Part shown: piece after piece, positions 20,878 through 31,249 of the stretch
Numbering within the stretch: the stretch's first letter is position 1
Layout of the letters: each line of letters opens with the position of its first letter
Assembly (NCBI GenBank): GCA_023548195.1
Contig: JAJHZJ010000577.1
Coordinates: 248,001-312,000, forward strand
DNA length: 64,000 nucleotides
Reading direction: 5' to 3'
From: Bettongia penicillata ogilbyi
Lineage: Eukaryota > Chordata > Mammalia > Diprotodontia > Potoroidae
Position numbers and translations under genes: made by a program
Notes under the pieces: model-generated
What the model was told of the DNA's origin: nothing
Database searches by the model: none
What the model saw: only the letters and a program-made list of their open reading frames with translations

Positions 20878-20880
<3 letters not shown>

Positions 20881-20884
20881 GAAA

Positions 20885-21334
20885 GGCAAACTTACAGGGG
20901 AATGCTTTACTAGCTAAAGTATCTGGGAAAACATCCTTCAGAAAGTGGCATTTGAGCTGATTCTTGAAGGAAAACAAGAATTCCAAGGGAAGAGGTGATG
21001 AGAAAGAGAATTCTAGTCATGAGGATAGCTAAAGCAGAGGCATGAATATCCAAGATGGAGTGTCTTGTGAACGGAACAGAAAGAAGGATGATAGAGCTAG
21101 ATCATAGAATACATGGAAGGGAGCAAAACTCCAGAATACTGGAAAGATAGGAAGAAATCAGATTGTCAAAAAAACTTTATGCCTAACGACCCCTGTGGCA
21201 AAAAGGAGCCATTGAGGTTGGTTGAGTAGGTTACAGTCAGAAATATACTTTAGGAAAATTATTTTGGCAGCATGGATTGGAGTGGGGAAAGGCTTGAAGC
21301 AGATGGTCCATTTATGAGGTATTTTTAGTTATCT
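20885..21334 (+). repeat. family A, 5' segment of an interrupted copy
   Basis: Blocks: 'tttgagctgattcttgaagg', 'attctagtcatgaggatagc', 'agatggagtgtcttgtga', 'gagccattgaggttggttga', 'catggattggagtggggaaa'. It continues after the SINE at 21600. Confidence 0.75.
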
Positions 21335-21344
21335 AGGTGAGAAG
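21335..21344 (+). repeat. target-site duplication, left copy
   Basis: AGGTGAGAAG, repeated exactly at 21590-21599. It brackets the MAR1-type SINE. Confidence 0.85.
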
Positions 21345-21589
21345 AGGCTATAATGGATAGAGTGTTGGGAATGAAGTCAAGAGAACTCATTTTCCTGAGT
21401 TCAAATCTGGACTCAAACACTTACTGGTTGGGTGGCCCTGGACAAGTCACATCACCCTGTTTGCCTCAGTTCCCTCATCTGTGAAAATATGCTGGAGAAG
21501 GAAATAGCAAACCACTTCAATGTCTCTGCCAAGAACACCCCAAATGGGGTCACAAAGAGTTGCACATGGCTGAAATGATTGAGCAACAA
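21345..21589 (+). mobile_element. MAR1-type CORE-SINE, full length, nested in family A
   Basis: A tRNA-like head ('taatggatagagtgttggga', B-box 'gagttcaaatctgg') is followed by CORE ('ccctggacaagtcacatcac') and the RTE-like tail ('tgctggagaaggaaatagca', 'ggggtcacaaagagttgcac', 'gattgagcaacaaa'). Exact 10-bp TSDs flank it, and the interrupted family A resumes on the other side. Confidence 0.93.
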
Positions 21590-21599
21590 AGGTGAGAAG
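21590..21599 (+). repeat. target-site duplication, right copy
   Basis: Second exact copy of AGGTGAGAAG. Family A continues from here. Confidence 0.85.
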
Positions 21600-21800
21600 T
21601 GATGAGGGCCTGAACTAGAGTGGTGACAGTGTTAGTAGAGAAAAGGAAGCTGATAAGAGAGATTTAATGAAGGTGAAAATGAAAAGATTTGCAAATGCCT
21701 AGATATGTGGAACAAGAAAGAGTGCAAAGTTGAGGATGCCATCAAGGTTGCAAATACTATTAATGGTAAAAGGGAAGTTCTGATTTTTTTTTTCATTTTA
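21600..21800 (+). repeat. family A, 3' segment of the interrupted copy
   Basis: 'tgatgagggcctgaactaga', 'gtggtgacagtgttagtaga' and 'gagtgcaaagttgaggatgc' continue the family A order broken at 21334. Confidence 0.7.
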
Positions 21801-22220
21801 CATTTGAATGAAGGCACATTCTTTGAGTTCAGAACATGTCCTATGCTTTTTTTGATGTAGATCCAGACTAGGTGAAATGTTGCAAAAGTAAAGCTAAAGC
21901 GAAAAGTATATTTGGGTATATACCTTTTAAAGGACCTATTTAGCTGTCCATGGTGCTGATAGGGAATTGTAACAGTTAAAGGAGTCCTAAAGAATATTCT
22001 CTGAAAGATGGTAATGAATAAATTTAAAACTTAGCAACTTCACAGGCAGTGATCCTGCAAAGTCAAGAGTATTGGGTTTTGAAGGTGATTTTGTAAATGC
22101 CATTTGTTCCAGAGGAACTAATAAAATGACCAAGATAAATATGGTACAGAACAATCTGTTATAACACAAATGTTGAGAGACAAAGATAACATCTGTTACA
22201 AGCTTTCTGTGTTCTAGTGA
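21800..22220. other. unassigned stretch
   Basis: No repeat or coding region recognised. Confidence 0.4.
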
Positions 22221-22224
22221 GAGA

Positions 22225-22345
22225 ACTAGAAAATAGTCTGGCCTGAATGTTCATAGACTTGGGTTTTGACCTCTAAGTTGCAGTGTCACCTTGGGCAATT
22301 TACATCACCTGGTAGGCCTCACTTTTATCATCTTTAAAATCATCA
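22225..22345 (+). mobile_element. MIR-type SINE, degraded
   Basis: 'aatagtctggcctgaatgtt', 'cttgggttttgacctct', 'caccttgggcaatttacatc' and 'catctttaaaatcat' are in MIR order. Confidence 0.65.
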
Positions 22346-22584
22346 GTATTGGCCACTAAGCTTCAGTCAAGCTTTGGGATATACCACGTTCTGCATGGGA
22401 AATGTGATTCTATGCACAGTAAAACCAAATCCATTCTAGAATAAGACAATTTACAACAGGAATCTCATTGTTCTTAGATGTTATTCTGGTTTGCTTTGGC
22501 TTTAGAGAGATTTAGTTTTTAATATCTCCTGAATATTTGGAAAATGGCATCTATTTTGAAATGGTACAAATATTTCAGCCTTCC

Positions 22585-22712
22585 AAATTAGAATTTAAAC
22601 TTCTTGAGGGCAGGCTCTATATTTTTGCCACTGTTTTTGTCCTTGGAACTTAAGAGCAATGGTTGCCACATAATAAGCTCTTAATATATGTTTGTTGACT
22701 GATAGATTGCAA
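22585..22712 (+). mobile_element. L2 LINE 3' terminus
   Basis: 'agaatttaaacttcttgagg', 'gcaggctctatatttttgcc' and 'agctcttaatatatgtttgt' correspond to the L2 3' end. Confidence 0.8.
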
Positions 22713-23059
22713 ACATATACTACAGTTGCAGGTTAAATTATAAAACTTTAGGTTTTGTTTGAAATATTCCAAAAATAGTCAAAGAAAGTCAGAGTTCTTT
22801 AACAGAATTAAATTGAATGTCAGCTTCCAGCCTAGCCTCATAACCATCATCCAAGGAATCAAATTTTGCAAAGATGGAGTCTGGCAATTGACTTTGTAGG
22901 GGCAGTAGTTCTCACCTCCTCACTAGTCAGTTGTCAAATGATTCAAAATCAGACAGTGATATGGTTTCAGTAATGGAAATTACAGTAAGGCAAATGATTA
23001 TCTGCCTTGGGAAGATTATGGTGCCCTTCCATTGGACTTGTAACCAAAACTTCCCATGT

Positions 23060-23212
23060 ATGTTTTTCTCCTCCATTAGAATATGAGCTCTTTGAAAGCA
23101 GAGTCTATTTTAGTCTTCTTTTTTATTCTCAGAGTTTAGTACTTGCTATATAGTAACCACTTAGTAATTTTTCATTCATTCATGGATCCATTCATTCATT
23201 CACTCAGATTTA
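23060..23212 (+). mobile_element. L2 LINE 3' terminus with (ATTC)n tail
   Basis: 'agaatatgagctctttgaaa', 'gcagagtctattttagtctt' and 'tagtaaccacttagtaattt' run into 'cattcattcatgg...cattcattcatt', the typical short tandem tail of L2. Confidence 0.8.
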
Positions 23213-23214
23213 CA

Positions 23215-23920
23215 GAAGCCTATTTTGTACTTAAGCATCACTAGAAAACACAGTGATCTCTGTTTGTCTTCCTTTTCTAGCTCATGTTTAATTTGCTTTA
23301 ACACAATGACATTCTTTTTTATATATACCTAACCTAAATCTTTCTTGGTACAGCTGTACCTCTTTCAGATCTGAGAAACAGTTGTTCATTATCCTTGGTA
23401 CTCATAAAATCCTTCAGATACTAAGGAAATTTGCCTTCAGCCCTTCTTTCTCCTTTTATACTTCTTTAACTTAATTCCTTCCTGAAAGATTCAACTACAT
23501 AATTGCTTTTGTTCCCCTCTGGTGTGTCTCCAACGTCTTCACATCCATCTTTAATGGAGGCTCTCTCTTGATCAATGGGAAATATAGCTGAAGATTTATT
23601 TTCTGGTTCTTGCATAACATACTCCTGCACGCACATGCAGGCACACATAAATATAACATATTATATGTATGTTTCCTTCATTTTACAGAAGAGATGTAAT
23701 CTCTCAAATTTGCACATAAATCTCATTTTTCTTAAGTTAAATTACTCTTTCCTATTGCCATATTGCACACTACCATTTCAGAGAAGACTTCATGTTATTT
23801 TTTACTCTATTAGGTCTTTTTATCATTTTACCTTTGCTTGTCAGTAGTTATATAAAATGGTTTTTTGAACTAGCCTAGTGATTTCATTGTTATGGTACAG
23901 ACTTTTGCAGGGAGCTATAC
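23215..23920. other. unassigned stretch
   Basis: No nameable repeat. Overlapping open frames at 23466-23648 and 23575-23847 have no domain. Confidence 0.4.
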
Positions 23921-23924
23921 CAAG

Positions 23925-24195
23925 GCAGCAAAGTGACACAGTGGATAGAGTGCTGGGCTTGGAGTCAGGAAGACCTGAATACAATTGGAATCTTGCACAC
24001 TTACTAACTATTTGACCCTGGGCAAGTCACTTAACCTCTATCTGCCTCAATTTCCTTAACTGTAAAACAGGAATAGTAACAGCATCTTCTTTCAAGATGG
24101 TTATCAGTGTTAAATGAGATCATATTTGCAAAGTGCTTAACACAGTGCCTACCTCTAGCATACAGTAGCCATTTGATAATTCTTATTTCCTTCCA
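23925..24195 (+). mobile_element. MIR/THER1-type CORE-SINE, full length
   Basis: It has a head 'gcagcaaagtgacacagtgg', 'gagtgctgggcttggagtca', CORE 'gaccctgggcaagtcactta', 'caatttccttaactgtaaaa' and an L2-like end 'cagtgcctacctctagcata'. Confidence 0.93.
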
Positions 24196-24261
24196 AGAAA
24201 ATTCCATCTACTAATGCAAGTCACCATGTTTTCTGAAACTTATAGTCCTAGAAAGTTGTCT

Positions 24262-24375
24262 GGGACACTGAGAGGTTAAGTGATTGTCCTTGGAACACAC
24301 AGTCAGAGGTGACATATGAACCCAGAGGTCCTGATTTCAAGACCAGCCTTTTTTCTACTACCTCATGCAACCAAG
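24262..24375 (-). mobile_element. MIR-type SINE fragment
   Basis: Reverse-complement blocks: 'gagaggttaagtgattgtcc', 'cacacagtcagaggtgacat', 'aacccagaggtcctgatttc'. Confidence 0.75.
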
Positions 24376-24519
24376 AAGTTAACAGAGTATTAGACAATTC
24401 TTTATGTAAACTAATCTTTTGGTGAAAAATGGAGTCATTTTGCAATACAATTAATCACCAACCTGATCTATTTGCTTGGGTTGGACTTGTACATATCAGG
24501 TTTTGCTACATAATAAGAT

Positions 24520-24705
24520 TAAAATTTTAGAGATAGGAGAGATTTTTGGACATCACCTGTTCAAAATTTCTCATTTTACAGATGAGGAAGTTGAAACCTA
24601 GAGAGAAAAGAAGTCTTGACCAAAGTCACATAGTGGTAGAATTAGTATTCAAACTCAGGGACTCTAACTTGATGTTGGGCATATTTTCCACTATGTTACA
24701 CTGTA
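24520..24705 (-). mobile_element. MIR-type SINE
   Basis: Reverse-complement blocks: 'tctcattttacagatgagga', 'aaagtcacatagtggtagaa', 'aactcagggactctaacttg', 'ttccactatgttacactg'. Confidence 0.85.
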
Positions 24706-24709
24706 CTTA

Positions 24710-25585
24710 AAAGAAAAATAATACCTCTTAATTACTGGTTTATTTAAGTATTACACCTTATGTCTTTTTCTACTATGCTTGCATATATCCAGTCATTCTT
24801 CACTTTATATCTCTGTATGTTTTTGATCCTTTAGTATACTTCTCTGTAATTTTCCTCATTAAGATCAGCTTGTGTCTAACAGGATTCCTCTATTTCTCCA
24901 AATTAATTTTAAACTGTTCTTTTGTCTTCTAGTATAAAATAATCCTACCCAATGGATGCCATTAAGGCTCAGTAAGCGTGTTGTCATTTCCTACCTCCTT
25001 AAGAGTGATACTACTAAGACTTTTAAAATATCATAAAATACTTTTGAGTTCCTCATCAGAGAAAGGCTTTGAAGTACAAGGTATTATTAATTTAATATTA
25101 CAGATGGGCAGGGTAGGTGATTTACTCTTACTCTACCTTCATATTTGCATTTCTTGACTTTGATTTTAGCTGTTCAAAACAGAATTCAATTGACTTGCTT
25201 AGAATTGACTTTGTGTAGTAAAAACACTTACACTCAGCAATTGAAATGGCTCTATTGATTTTTTTTTCCGGAATAGAATGAGAGCTTACTGGTAGCCAAC
25301 AGAAGATTCTGTCTTAATTAGTATTCTGGTACAGTTGTATAGATACATACTTGCTCTTCAGGGCTATATATGTGGTGAGTCTGACAATGCAAACCCAAAT
25401 CTTGGCTCTTACCCACTACGCATATTTCATAAGCTGGTCTACATGTAAGTTGGAAGCATTACATAGAAAGATCTCACAACCTATTATTTATAGCAAAACT
25501 AGTAATGTATGACCAGTGTTGCAGATCCAGGAGATTAAGATAAAATTAGTCCTTTCCTAATTATTATTCACCAAGAATGATCTTG
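24710..25585. other. unassigned stretch
   Basis: AT-rich, with no nameable repeat or coding region. Confidence 0.45.
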
Positions 25586-25589
25586 TGGA

Positions 25590-25720
25590 ATGACTCTTTG
25601 GTCTAGCATTAACAGACATAGGTGATAATCCTGGATCTGGTACTGATGAACTTGGGAGAACCTGGCAAACTATTGAAACTTTCTGAGTACTAGTTGTTCA
25701 TCTACAAAATGAAGATGCTT
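25590..25720 (+). mobile_element. MIR-type SINE, degraded 5' half
   Basis: 'cattaacagacataggtgat', 'aatcctggatctggtactg' and 'gttcatctacaaaatgaaga' are in MIR order. Confidence 0.65.
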
Positions 25721-25807
25721 TTTTCTCACTTATCTATATTGGGTTTGCCAGAGTAAAATGAAATCATAAATTTAGTTGACTATTAATTGAAGATGTTATG
25801 TGGTTAT

Positions 25808-26054
25808 ATTGTTGTTGAAGCTGTGTCTGACTCTTTGGAACTTGATTTGGGGTTTTCTTGGCAAAGATACTGGAATAGTTTGCCATATCCTTCTCCAACT
25901 CATTTTACAGATGAGGAAACTAAGGCAAACAGAGTCAAGTGAATTACCCAGGATCACATAGCTAGTAAGTGTCTGAGATCAGATTTGAACTCAGGAAGCT
26001 GTCTTTTTGACTTCATCCCTGACATTCTATTCACTGCATCACTTAGTTGCTCCC
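25808..26054 (-). mobile_element. MAR1-type CORE-SINE, full length
   Basis: Reverse-complement order: the RTE-like tail ('ttggggttttcttggcaaag', 'actggaatagtttgccatat'), CORE ('ttttacagatgaggaaacta'), B-box region ('cagatttgaactcaggaagc') and head ('attcactgcatcacttagtt'). Near-identical 11-bp flanks (25797-25807 TATGTGGTTAT; 26055-26065 TATGTGGCTGT) look like a decayed TSD. Confidence 0.92.
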
Positions 26055-26065
26055 TATGTGGCTGT

Positions 26066-26132
26066 AGAGAATTATTATCTTTGCACATAGTAGGTACTTC
26101 ATATAAATGCTTTTGAGTGAATGAATTTTTGG
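26066..26132 (+). mobile_element. L2/MIR 3' end interrupted by the MAR1-type SINE
   Basis: 'gagaattattatctttgcac', 'atagtaggtacttcatataa' and 'gcttttgagtgaatgaat' look like the 3' terminus of the MIR/L2 element begun at 25590-25807. Confidence 0.6.
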
Positions 26133-26369
26133 ATGTCATCATGATACTTAATTACAAATAATTTGATTATTTTGGGGGTGGACAGCATTACAACTTTGCA
26201 TGTACTTTGGAGTGGGAGGTAACCAAGCATATTTCCACTATTACTTACATGGCTTCCTGACTCTTGGGTATGATAGAACTAAAAGGCACAAAATTACATA
26301 AATGCCCTGGATACATTGTGTATCAACTCAGATGTATATCTGTCAATGGCTAATCCAAGTATGAACCCT

Positions 26370-26545
26370 TGGTACAGTCTGACTCTCTGGAGTCAGAGGG
26401 TCTAGGACTTGGGTGATCTGAGTTCACTACTTTTGTGAATATGGACAAGACACTTGGCATCTTTGACACTGTGTCTTTATCTGTAAAATAAAGAGACTGG
26501 ACCAAAGGTCTCATGCTCTAAAATTCATGATGCTATGATCCCTTG
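26370..26545 (+). mobile_element. MIR-type SINE variant
   Basis: 'ggagtcagagggtctaggac', 'gacaagacacttggcatctt', 'tttatctgtaaaataaagag' and 'atgatgctatgatcc' are in order. Confidence 0.75.
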
Positions 26546-26549
26546 GGCT

Positions 26550-27720
26550 CCATGCTAGTTTCTAGAACCTCTAGAGTCACCCAAGTGAAGAAGGATGAAT
26601 GATGTAAAGTTGGATGCTTTGTTCTGATCTAGAGTCATTATTGTGAAATGTTTTATTCTGTAGGTACTTGCATCCTAACACATATAGATCAAGTTAAGGA
26701 GTGAGCAAAAAAGTTTCCTATAAAAACATGAGTGGGGCACATGATGGGTGGCAATATATAAGGGGGCAAACATGTCCTAGACCCAGAAATCTAGAAAATT
26801 CCAGAAAAATGGATTAGTTTTAAGACTAGAGCAATATTTTCACCCCCCTCCTGTTTAGAGGTTAGGATGTCCTAGAAAGTCACAAAATTATTTCAGGTTA
26901 TTTTGGCATTCACCAAATTGTGAACTCAGAACTGGATCGATCTTTTTGCTGGTGATAACCTTGATTTAACTTCTAACTCGTATTCTATCATTAGAGAATT
27001 ATATCTAGTGACAGGCCATCTTCAGAGCAACTGGATACTTATGTGTATACTGGATTGGCCAGATTATACAACACAGGTTTATCATTTTCTAGTCAATAAC
27101 TGTGACATTATCTCACACTTAAAAGGAAGGATTAAAAGATACAAGAAAGTTGTATTTGTCTAATTGAGCATTTCTGTACATGAAGGTGAAAAGGTTCTTT
27201 CTAATCCCTGCGGGTGATCAGTTTACACGCTGAAGCATGACATTTGATTAACCCTAGCCCTTGGATCCTGTCTAGCTATCTTCTTTTTCATTAACTTTTG
27301 CTACCACTTTTATGCTGCTAATGTTCTGGTGAGTATATTTTTAGCAACATTAATGATGCCTTCCTGTTCTACTCTCCATGTGAGCTTTGACCAGGTACAC
27401 TTACAATTTCATCTTGAGATCATTTAAGGTAAATATCTCAGTGGTACCTAAGTGGTAGAATATTTGTCAAGTGTCTCTACTTGTTTATCTAGTTCCTTCT
27501 TTTTATTTTGCTCTTTTATCTTTACAAATTACCCACACATCCAGTCTGTCTTTCTCCTTGGCTTACTTCTTTTTGCTTTACCATCTGCCTGCTTTTGTCT
27601 TATACTTTTCTTTTTCCTCCATGTCATTTTCTTTATTTCACCTATCTTTTTCCATCCCTTCAAGCAACCTCCTCATTTCTCCTACTTTCCCCATTTTGTT
27701 TCTTGTTTTGTCATTTTCAG
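26550..27720. other. unassigned stretch with a pyrimidine-rich part at 27460-27720
   Basis: The pyrimidine-rich part opens three overlapping plus-strand frames (27452-27860) of Phe/Leu/Ser-rich composition. They read through into the following SINE and are artefacts. No nameable repeats elsewhere. Confidence 0.5.
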
Positions 27721-27721
27721 T

Positions 27722-27902
27722 TGTTTCCAAGTCTTCATGGTCCCATTTGGGGTTTTATTGGCAAAGTCACTGGAGTGGTTTGCCATTTCCTCCCCAGTTC
27801 ATTTTACAGATGAGGAAACTGAGGCAAGTAGGGCTGAGTGACTTGCATGGAGGCACATAACTAGGAAGATTTGAACTCAGGAAGATAAATTTTCCTGACT
27901 TT
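27722..27902 (-). mobile_element. MAR1-type SINE, lacking the tRNA-like head
   Basis: 'cttcatggtcccatttgggg', 'actggagtggtttgccattt', 'ttttacagatgaggaaactg' and 'gatttgaactcaggaagata' read as the reverse complement of tail plus CORE. It stops before the head. Confidence 0.88.
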
Positions 27903-28261
27903 TCCCATGGATTCCTTTCCCCATCCCTACATCATTTATTTTTCCTTCTTTTCATTGAAAAAGGACTAAGAAATATCTAAACAACACTATTCAAATTCTG
28001 CCCCTTTACACTCACTATTTATTTCAAAATCATGCTAACAATAATAAAGTCTGCCTAATCTGTCTACATGCCATTACTAAAGGCGAATATGGCTAGGAGG
28101 TTAGAACAACTGAAAAATTCACAAATGATGATGCAATTTACACTTATGGTATCATGGAGTGTAATTTAAAGAGACTGTGACTTGATTTAAAAAAAAACAG
28201 TATCCAGGGCCAGATGCAAGTGATGTGTTAGTGGGATAAAGACACTGGTACTAGAGTAAGA

Positions 28262-28508
28262 AGTACTGGATTCTCACAATGGAAAGAATGCCTCACTTGG
28301 AGTCATGAAGCTTCATCTTCCTGAGTTCAAATCTGACTTTAACTGTGACCATGGGAGTCATTTAATATTGTTTGCCTCAATTCCCCATTTATAAAATGAG
28401 CTGGAGAAGGAGATGGCAAACGACTCCAGTATCTTTACTGAGAAAACCCCAAAGAAGAGTAAGGAAAACTCACGAAGAATAAGATGACTAAAAAAATGGC
28501 TGAACAAC
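28262..28508 (+). mobile_element. MAR1-type CORE-SINE
   Basis: A weak head ('caatggaaagaatgcctcac'), B-box ('gagttcaaatctgact'), CORE remnant ('gaccatgggagtcatttaat'), then the RTE-like tail ('gagctggagaaggagatggc', 'gactccagtatctttactga', 'ggctgaacaaca'). Confidence 0.88.
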
Positions 28509-28554
28509 ATTTAAGTCCTGCCCCTTATACTCATTATTTATTGACCATTTTTGA

Positions 28555-28662
28555 GCATCAAGTTATTTATTGGGTAAATCACTTAATTTCCCCTTGCTGA
28601 AATTTCCTGATCTCTAAAATGAGGAAATTGGACTAGATGGTCAGGAGGATTCATAGATTTAT
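28555..28662 (+). mobile_element. MIR-type SINE 3' fragment
   Basis: 'ttgggtaaatcacttaattt', 'ctgatctctaaaatgaggaa' and 'ttggactagatggtcaggag' match the variant MIR tail. Confidence 0.65.
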
Positions 28663-28664
28663 AG

Positions 28665-30400
28665 TCTCTTGAAGTATTCTTGTATTTCCACATATTTTAT
28701 GTTTCATAATAGGTACCCAACCTTAGCCAATACTTTAATTTCAACTTAGACTAGCACTCCTGAATTTTTAAAGTGCCATGGCTTTAATTTGGGGCTAATT
28801 AAACTTTGCTAGCCTCCAGAATTAGTGGAGTTCTCAATGGACTAAAAGTTCCTCAATAATTGCCTACCACATATTCCAGATCATTGGTGAACCCCATGGA
28901 AAGATATGAAGATAGCTTCTCCATTATAGGCACAAGTACAGTCAAATAGGGTTTCTTGGATAATGAGAATTTTATCACAGTCTTATTTAAATCCATCTAA
29001 AGCCCCAGTAATTTAGTATGATGAATGTTTGTCATCTCAAGGATGTATTTTATGTAATATATGCTGATGGAGTAGTATAGCAAGTAATTTCTAGCCTTAT
29101 TATAAGTACTCTGTCCTAACATACCCTGTTTGACTTTCCAAAATGCATATTGTCTGCTGGGGTGTTCTGGTGAATATGAAAGATGCAGGGTAATAGATGT
29201 CATTTGCAAAATTGTCATGGATTTTTGAAGATAAAAGGCAGTGAGCAAGGCATAGTGGCAGTAGAAAGGGTCTGCTTCCAGTCCCGTTAGTAGCAGAAGA
29301 CATCAGGTGTGAACTATGTAGAGGTCAGCTGGAAGTTGATGTGAACTGAAGAGTAACTTCTTCTACAAAATTGATGGGAGACCAGGGTAGAAAAAAAGCA
29401 AGGCAGGTGGGAAGTTTTTGGAGTCACTTAAGTCAAGGAAGTCTAACTAGCTCAGACTTGCACAACTTGGCAGTAGGTAGGCGACAGGATTAAAAATGTC
29501 TAAACTTCTTCAGACCACAGATAGATTTTTAATCTTTAGACTTTTAATCTTTAGACTATAAAGATATAATTAATGATTGAACTATTTTGCAAATAAGTCA
29601 TATTTTTAAAAAAAGGGAAATTTCAATTAATATCAGTTAATTATATATATTACTTAAAATTTTTATTTATCATGGAATTGCTCCTCTCAAACTAGAGACA
29701 GAATGATTATGGCTGGTTTCCACGGATCATATGACAAATAGAAGAGAGTGAGCAGTGGCAACCCATCTGCCAAGTTACATGATGGGCACAAAAGTGACTA
29801 GTAGAAGGCAGGCTGAGCAGGGCATGGACAAAGCACTCATTATATCTTTACTTGCTTTTACATCTGCATTTTTCCTGGGCTTCCCGAAAGCCTTTGGTGG
29901 ACTGCAAGCAGCTGAGGGCCATATGTTGTGCAGGCCTGTTCTCGCTGGTAAGAGTTGTTATTCATGACTGATGTCTTCGTTTTCCAGAAATCTGGTGGGA
30001 GTTGAGAGTAGAGGAATTCAAAGATTTGAACTTGAACTTCTCTATCTTTCACAATGAAGGAATTCACACATGTGAGGTTCCCTGGGGTGGGGGACTTTTT
30101 ATTTTTTCTTTTCTTTAATTTCATTTTCCTTTTATATAATCTAATTAAAGTGCTTACTAAGATAATGACCTTTTGTGTGGAGACTCAATTGTTTGCACAG
30201 TGGAAAGGGAAAATAGTCGTGTGAGAATTGTGCTGCTGGTGGTGGTCAGGGTAATATCTAAATTTCAAAGAATCGTACACCTACATTCCTCAATGAACAA
30301 GATAAGATTGATTGACAGTTATTTTAGTATTTGATCCTGACTAGGTACTCATAAAGAGGCTTTAATACAAAACTGCTAATGTTTATTCTGATACACTTAT
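28665..30400. other. unassigned stretch
   Basis: No recognised repeat except low-complexity patches. An open frame at 29755-29967 (about 70 residues) starts with ATG but has no recognisable domain. I do not call it. Confidence 0.4.
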
Positions 30401-30403
30401 TAC

Positions 30404-30413
30404 AGTAGCAATT
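30404..30413. repeat. target-site duplication, left copy
   Basis: AGTAGCAATT, exactly repeated at 30560-30569. Confidence 0.85.
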
Positions 30414-30559
30414 TTTTTTTCTTTTTGTAGGCAGTTGGGGTTAAGTGACTTGCCCAGGGTCACACAGATAGTAAGTGTCTGAGGTCACATTTGATCTCAG
30501 CTCCCCTTGACTCCAGGTCTGGTGCTCTATCCATTGCACTACTTACCTTTCCTTATAGT
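30414..30559 (-). mobile_element. short A-tailed tRNA-type SINE (WSINE/MAR1 head without RTE tail)
   Basis: On the minus strand it is a tRNA-type head plus CORE ('ggttaagtgacttgcccagg' as reverse complement) ending, right after the 'ccaactgcc' point, in an A-rich tail (seen on plus as 'tttttttctttttgtagg'). Perfect 10-bp TSDs flank it. The A tail and TSD suggest L1-type mobilisation. Confidence 0.92.
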
Positions 30560-30569
30560 AGTAGCAATT
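30560..30569. repeat. target-site duplication, right copy
   Basis: Second exact AGTAGCAATT. Confidence 0.85.
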
Positions 30570-31035
30570 GTTGAGGTATGGAGCTTGAACCAAGAAATAA
30601 AAAAAAATTTAGCAGATTTAAAATTGCAGCTAGAGCAATGGCACATTTTAAGGCTTCAAATATAATCCTTTTGAGTTTCTTTTTCATATTTCATCAGCTT
30701 CTTTTCAACATTCTTTCAATGAACTCTTTAGCATTTAGAGTATTTTTTTGTAAGAATTTGAGAGGTATTTTTTTGGAGGAGTTATATTCCCCCCCAATAC
30801 TCATATTTTACAGAGACCTTGAGAAGCTTCCTTTTCCTTTTCTCTTCTGTTTAACAGGATTAATCCTCAAAGGATTTACTGAGTCTTTTTACAGTGTCTC
30901 TTCTCTGGCCATGTCCTCCATAGGCAACAGATGTTTTTTACACAGTTCTGTTCAGAAATTCAAAACTATTTCTCAGATACATTAGTTACAAAACATGTGA
31001 GGGGGGAATTTGTTTTGGTGGAATGTGTTTTGTGT
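30570..31035. other. unassigned stretch
   Basis: The open frame at 30578-30985 (135 residues, Phe/Leu/Ser-rich) has no recognised domain. No repeats recognised. Confidence 0.4.
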
Positions 31036-31039
31036 TGTA

Positions 31040-31245
31040 GAAAGAACATACTGCATTCTGGCATGAATGCCAGCTAGGGAAAATGTTATTAATTCATCTG
31101 ACAAATTAATTGGCTGTTTATTACCCCTTTGAATTTATTCTCCTTGATAAGAATTATTAACACATGTAACATCCAAAATATATGCTGCATTCAGATATAG
31201 TGCAGCTTTTGTGCTCTAAGTATAAAATCAAAGCAGCAAGGACAA
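31040..31245. promoter_or_regulatory. candidate conserved non-coding element
   Basis: Single-copy-looking sequence with closely spaced TAATT cores ('ttattaattc' and 'aaattaattgg', about 15 bp apart near 31087-31113) and 'gataagaattattaacacat'. Low-confidence call based on texture and homeodomain-motif spacing. Confidence 0.25.
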
Positions 31246-31249
31246 AAAG

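Noticed and set aside
27452..27860. Three overlapping hydrophobic frames resembling membrane proteins
   Set aside because: Pyrimidine-rich composition gives Phe/Leu/Ser in every frame, and the frames read into a MAR1-type SINE.
29755..29967. A 70-residue frame with a plausible start
   Set aside because: No similarity I recognise and no splice or promoter context; likely chance.
30578..30985. A 135-residue frame, Phe/Leu-rich
   Set aside because: No recognisable domain, no codon-use signal, and AT-rich surroundings; cannot be supported.
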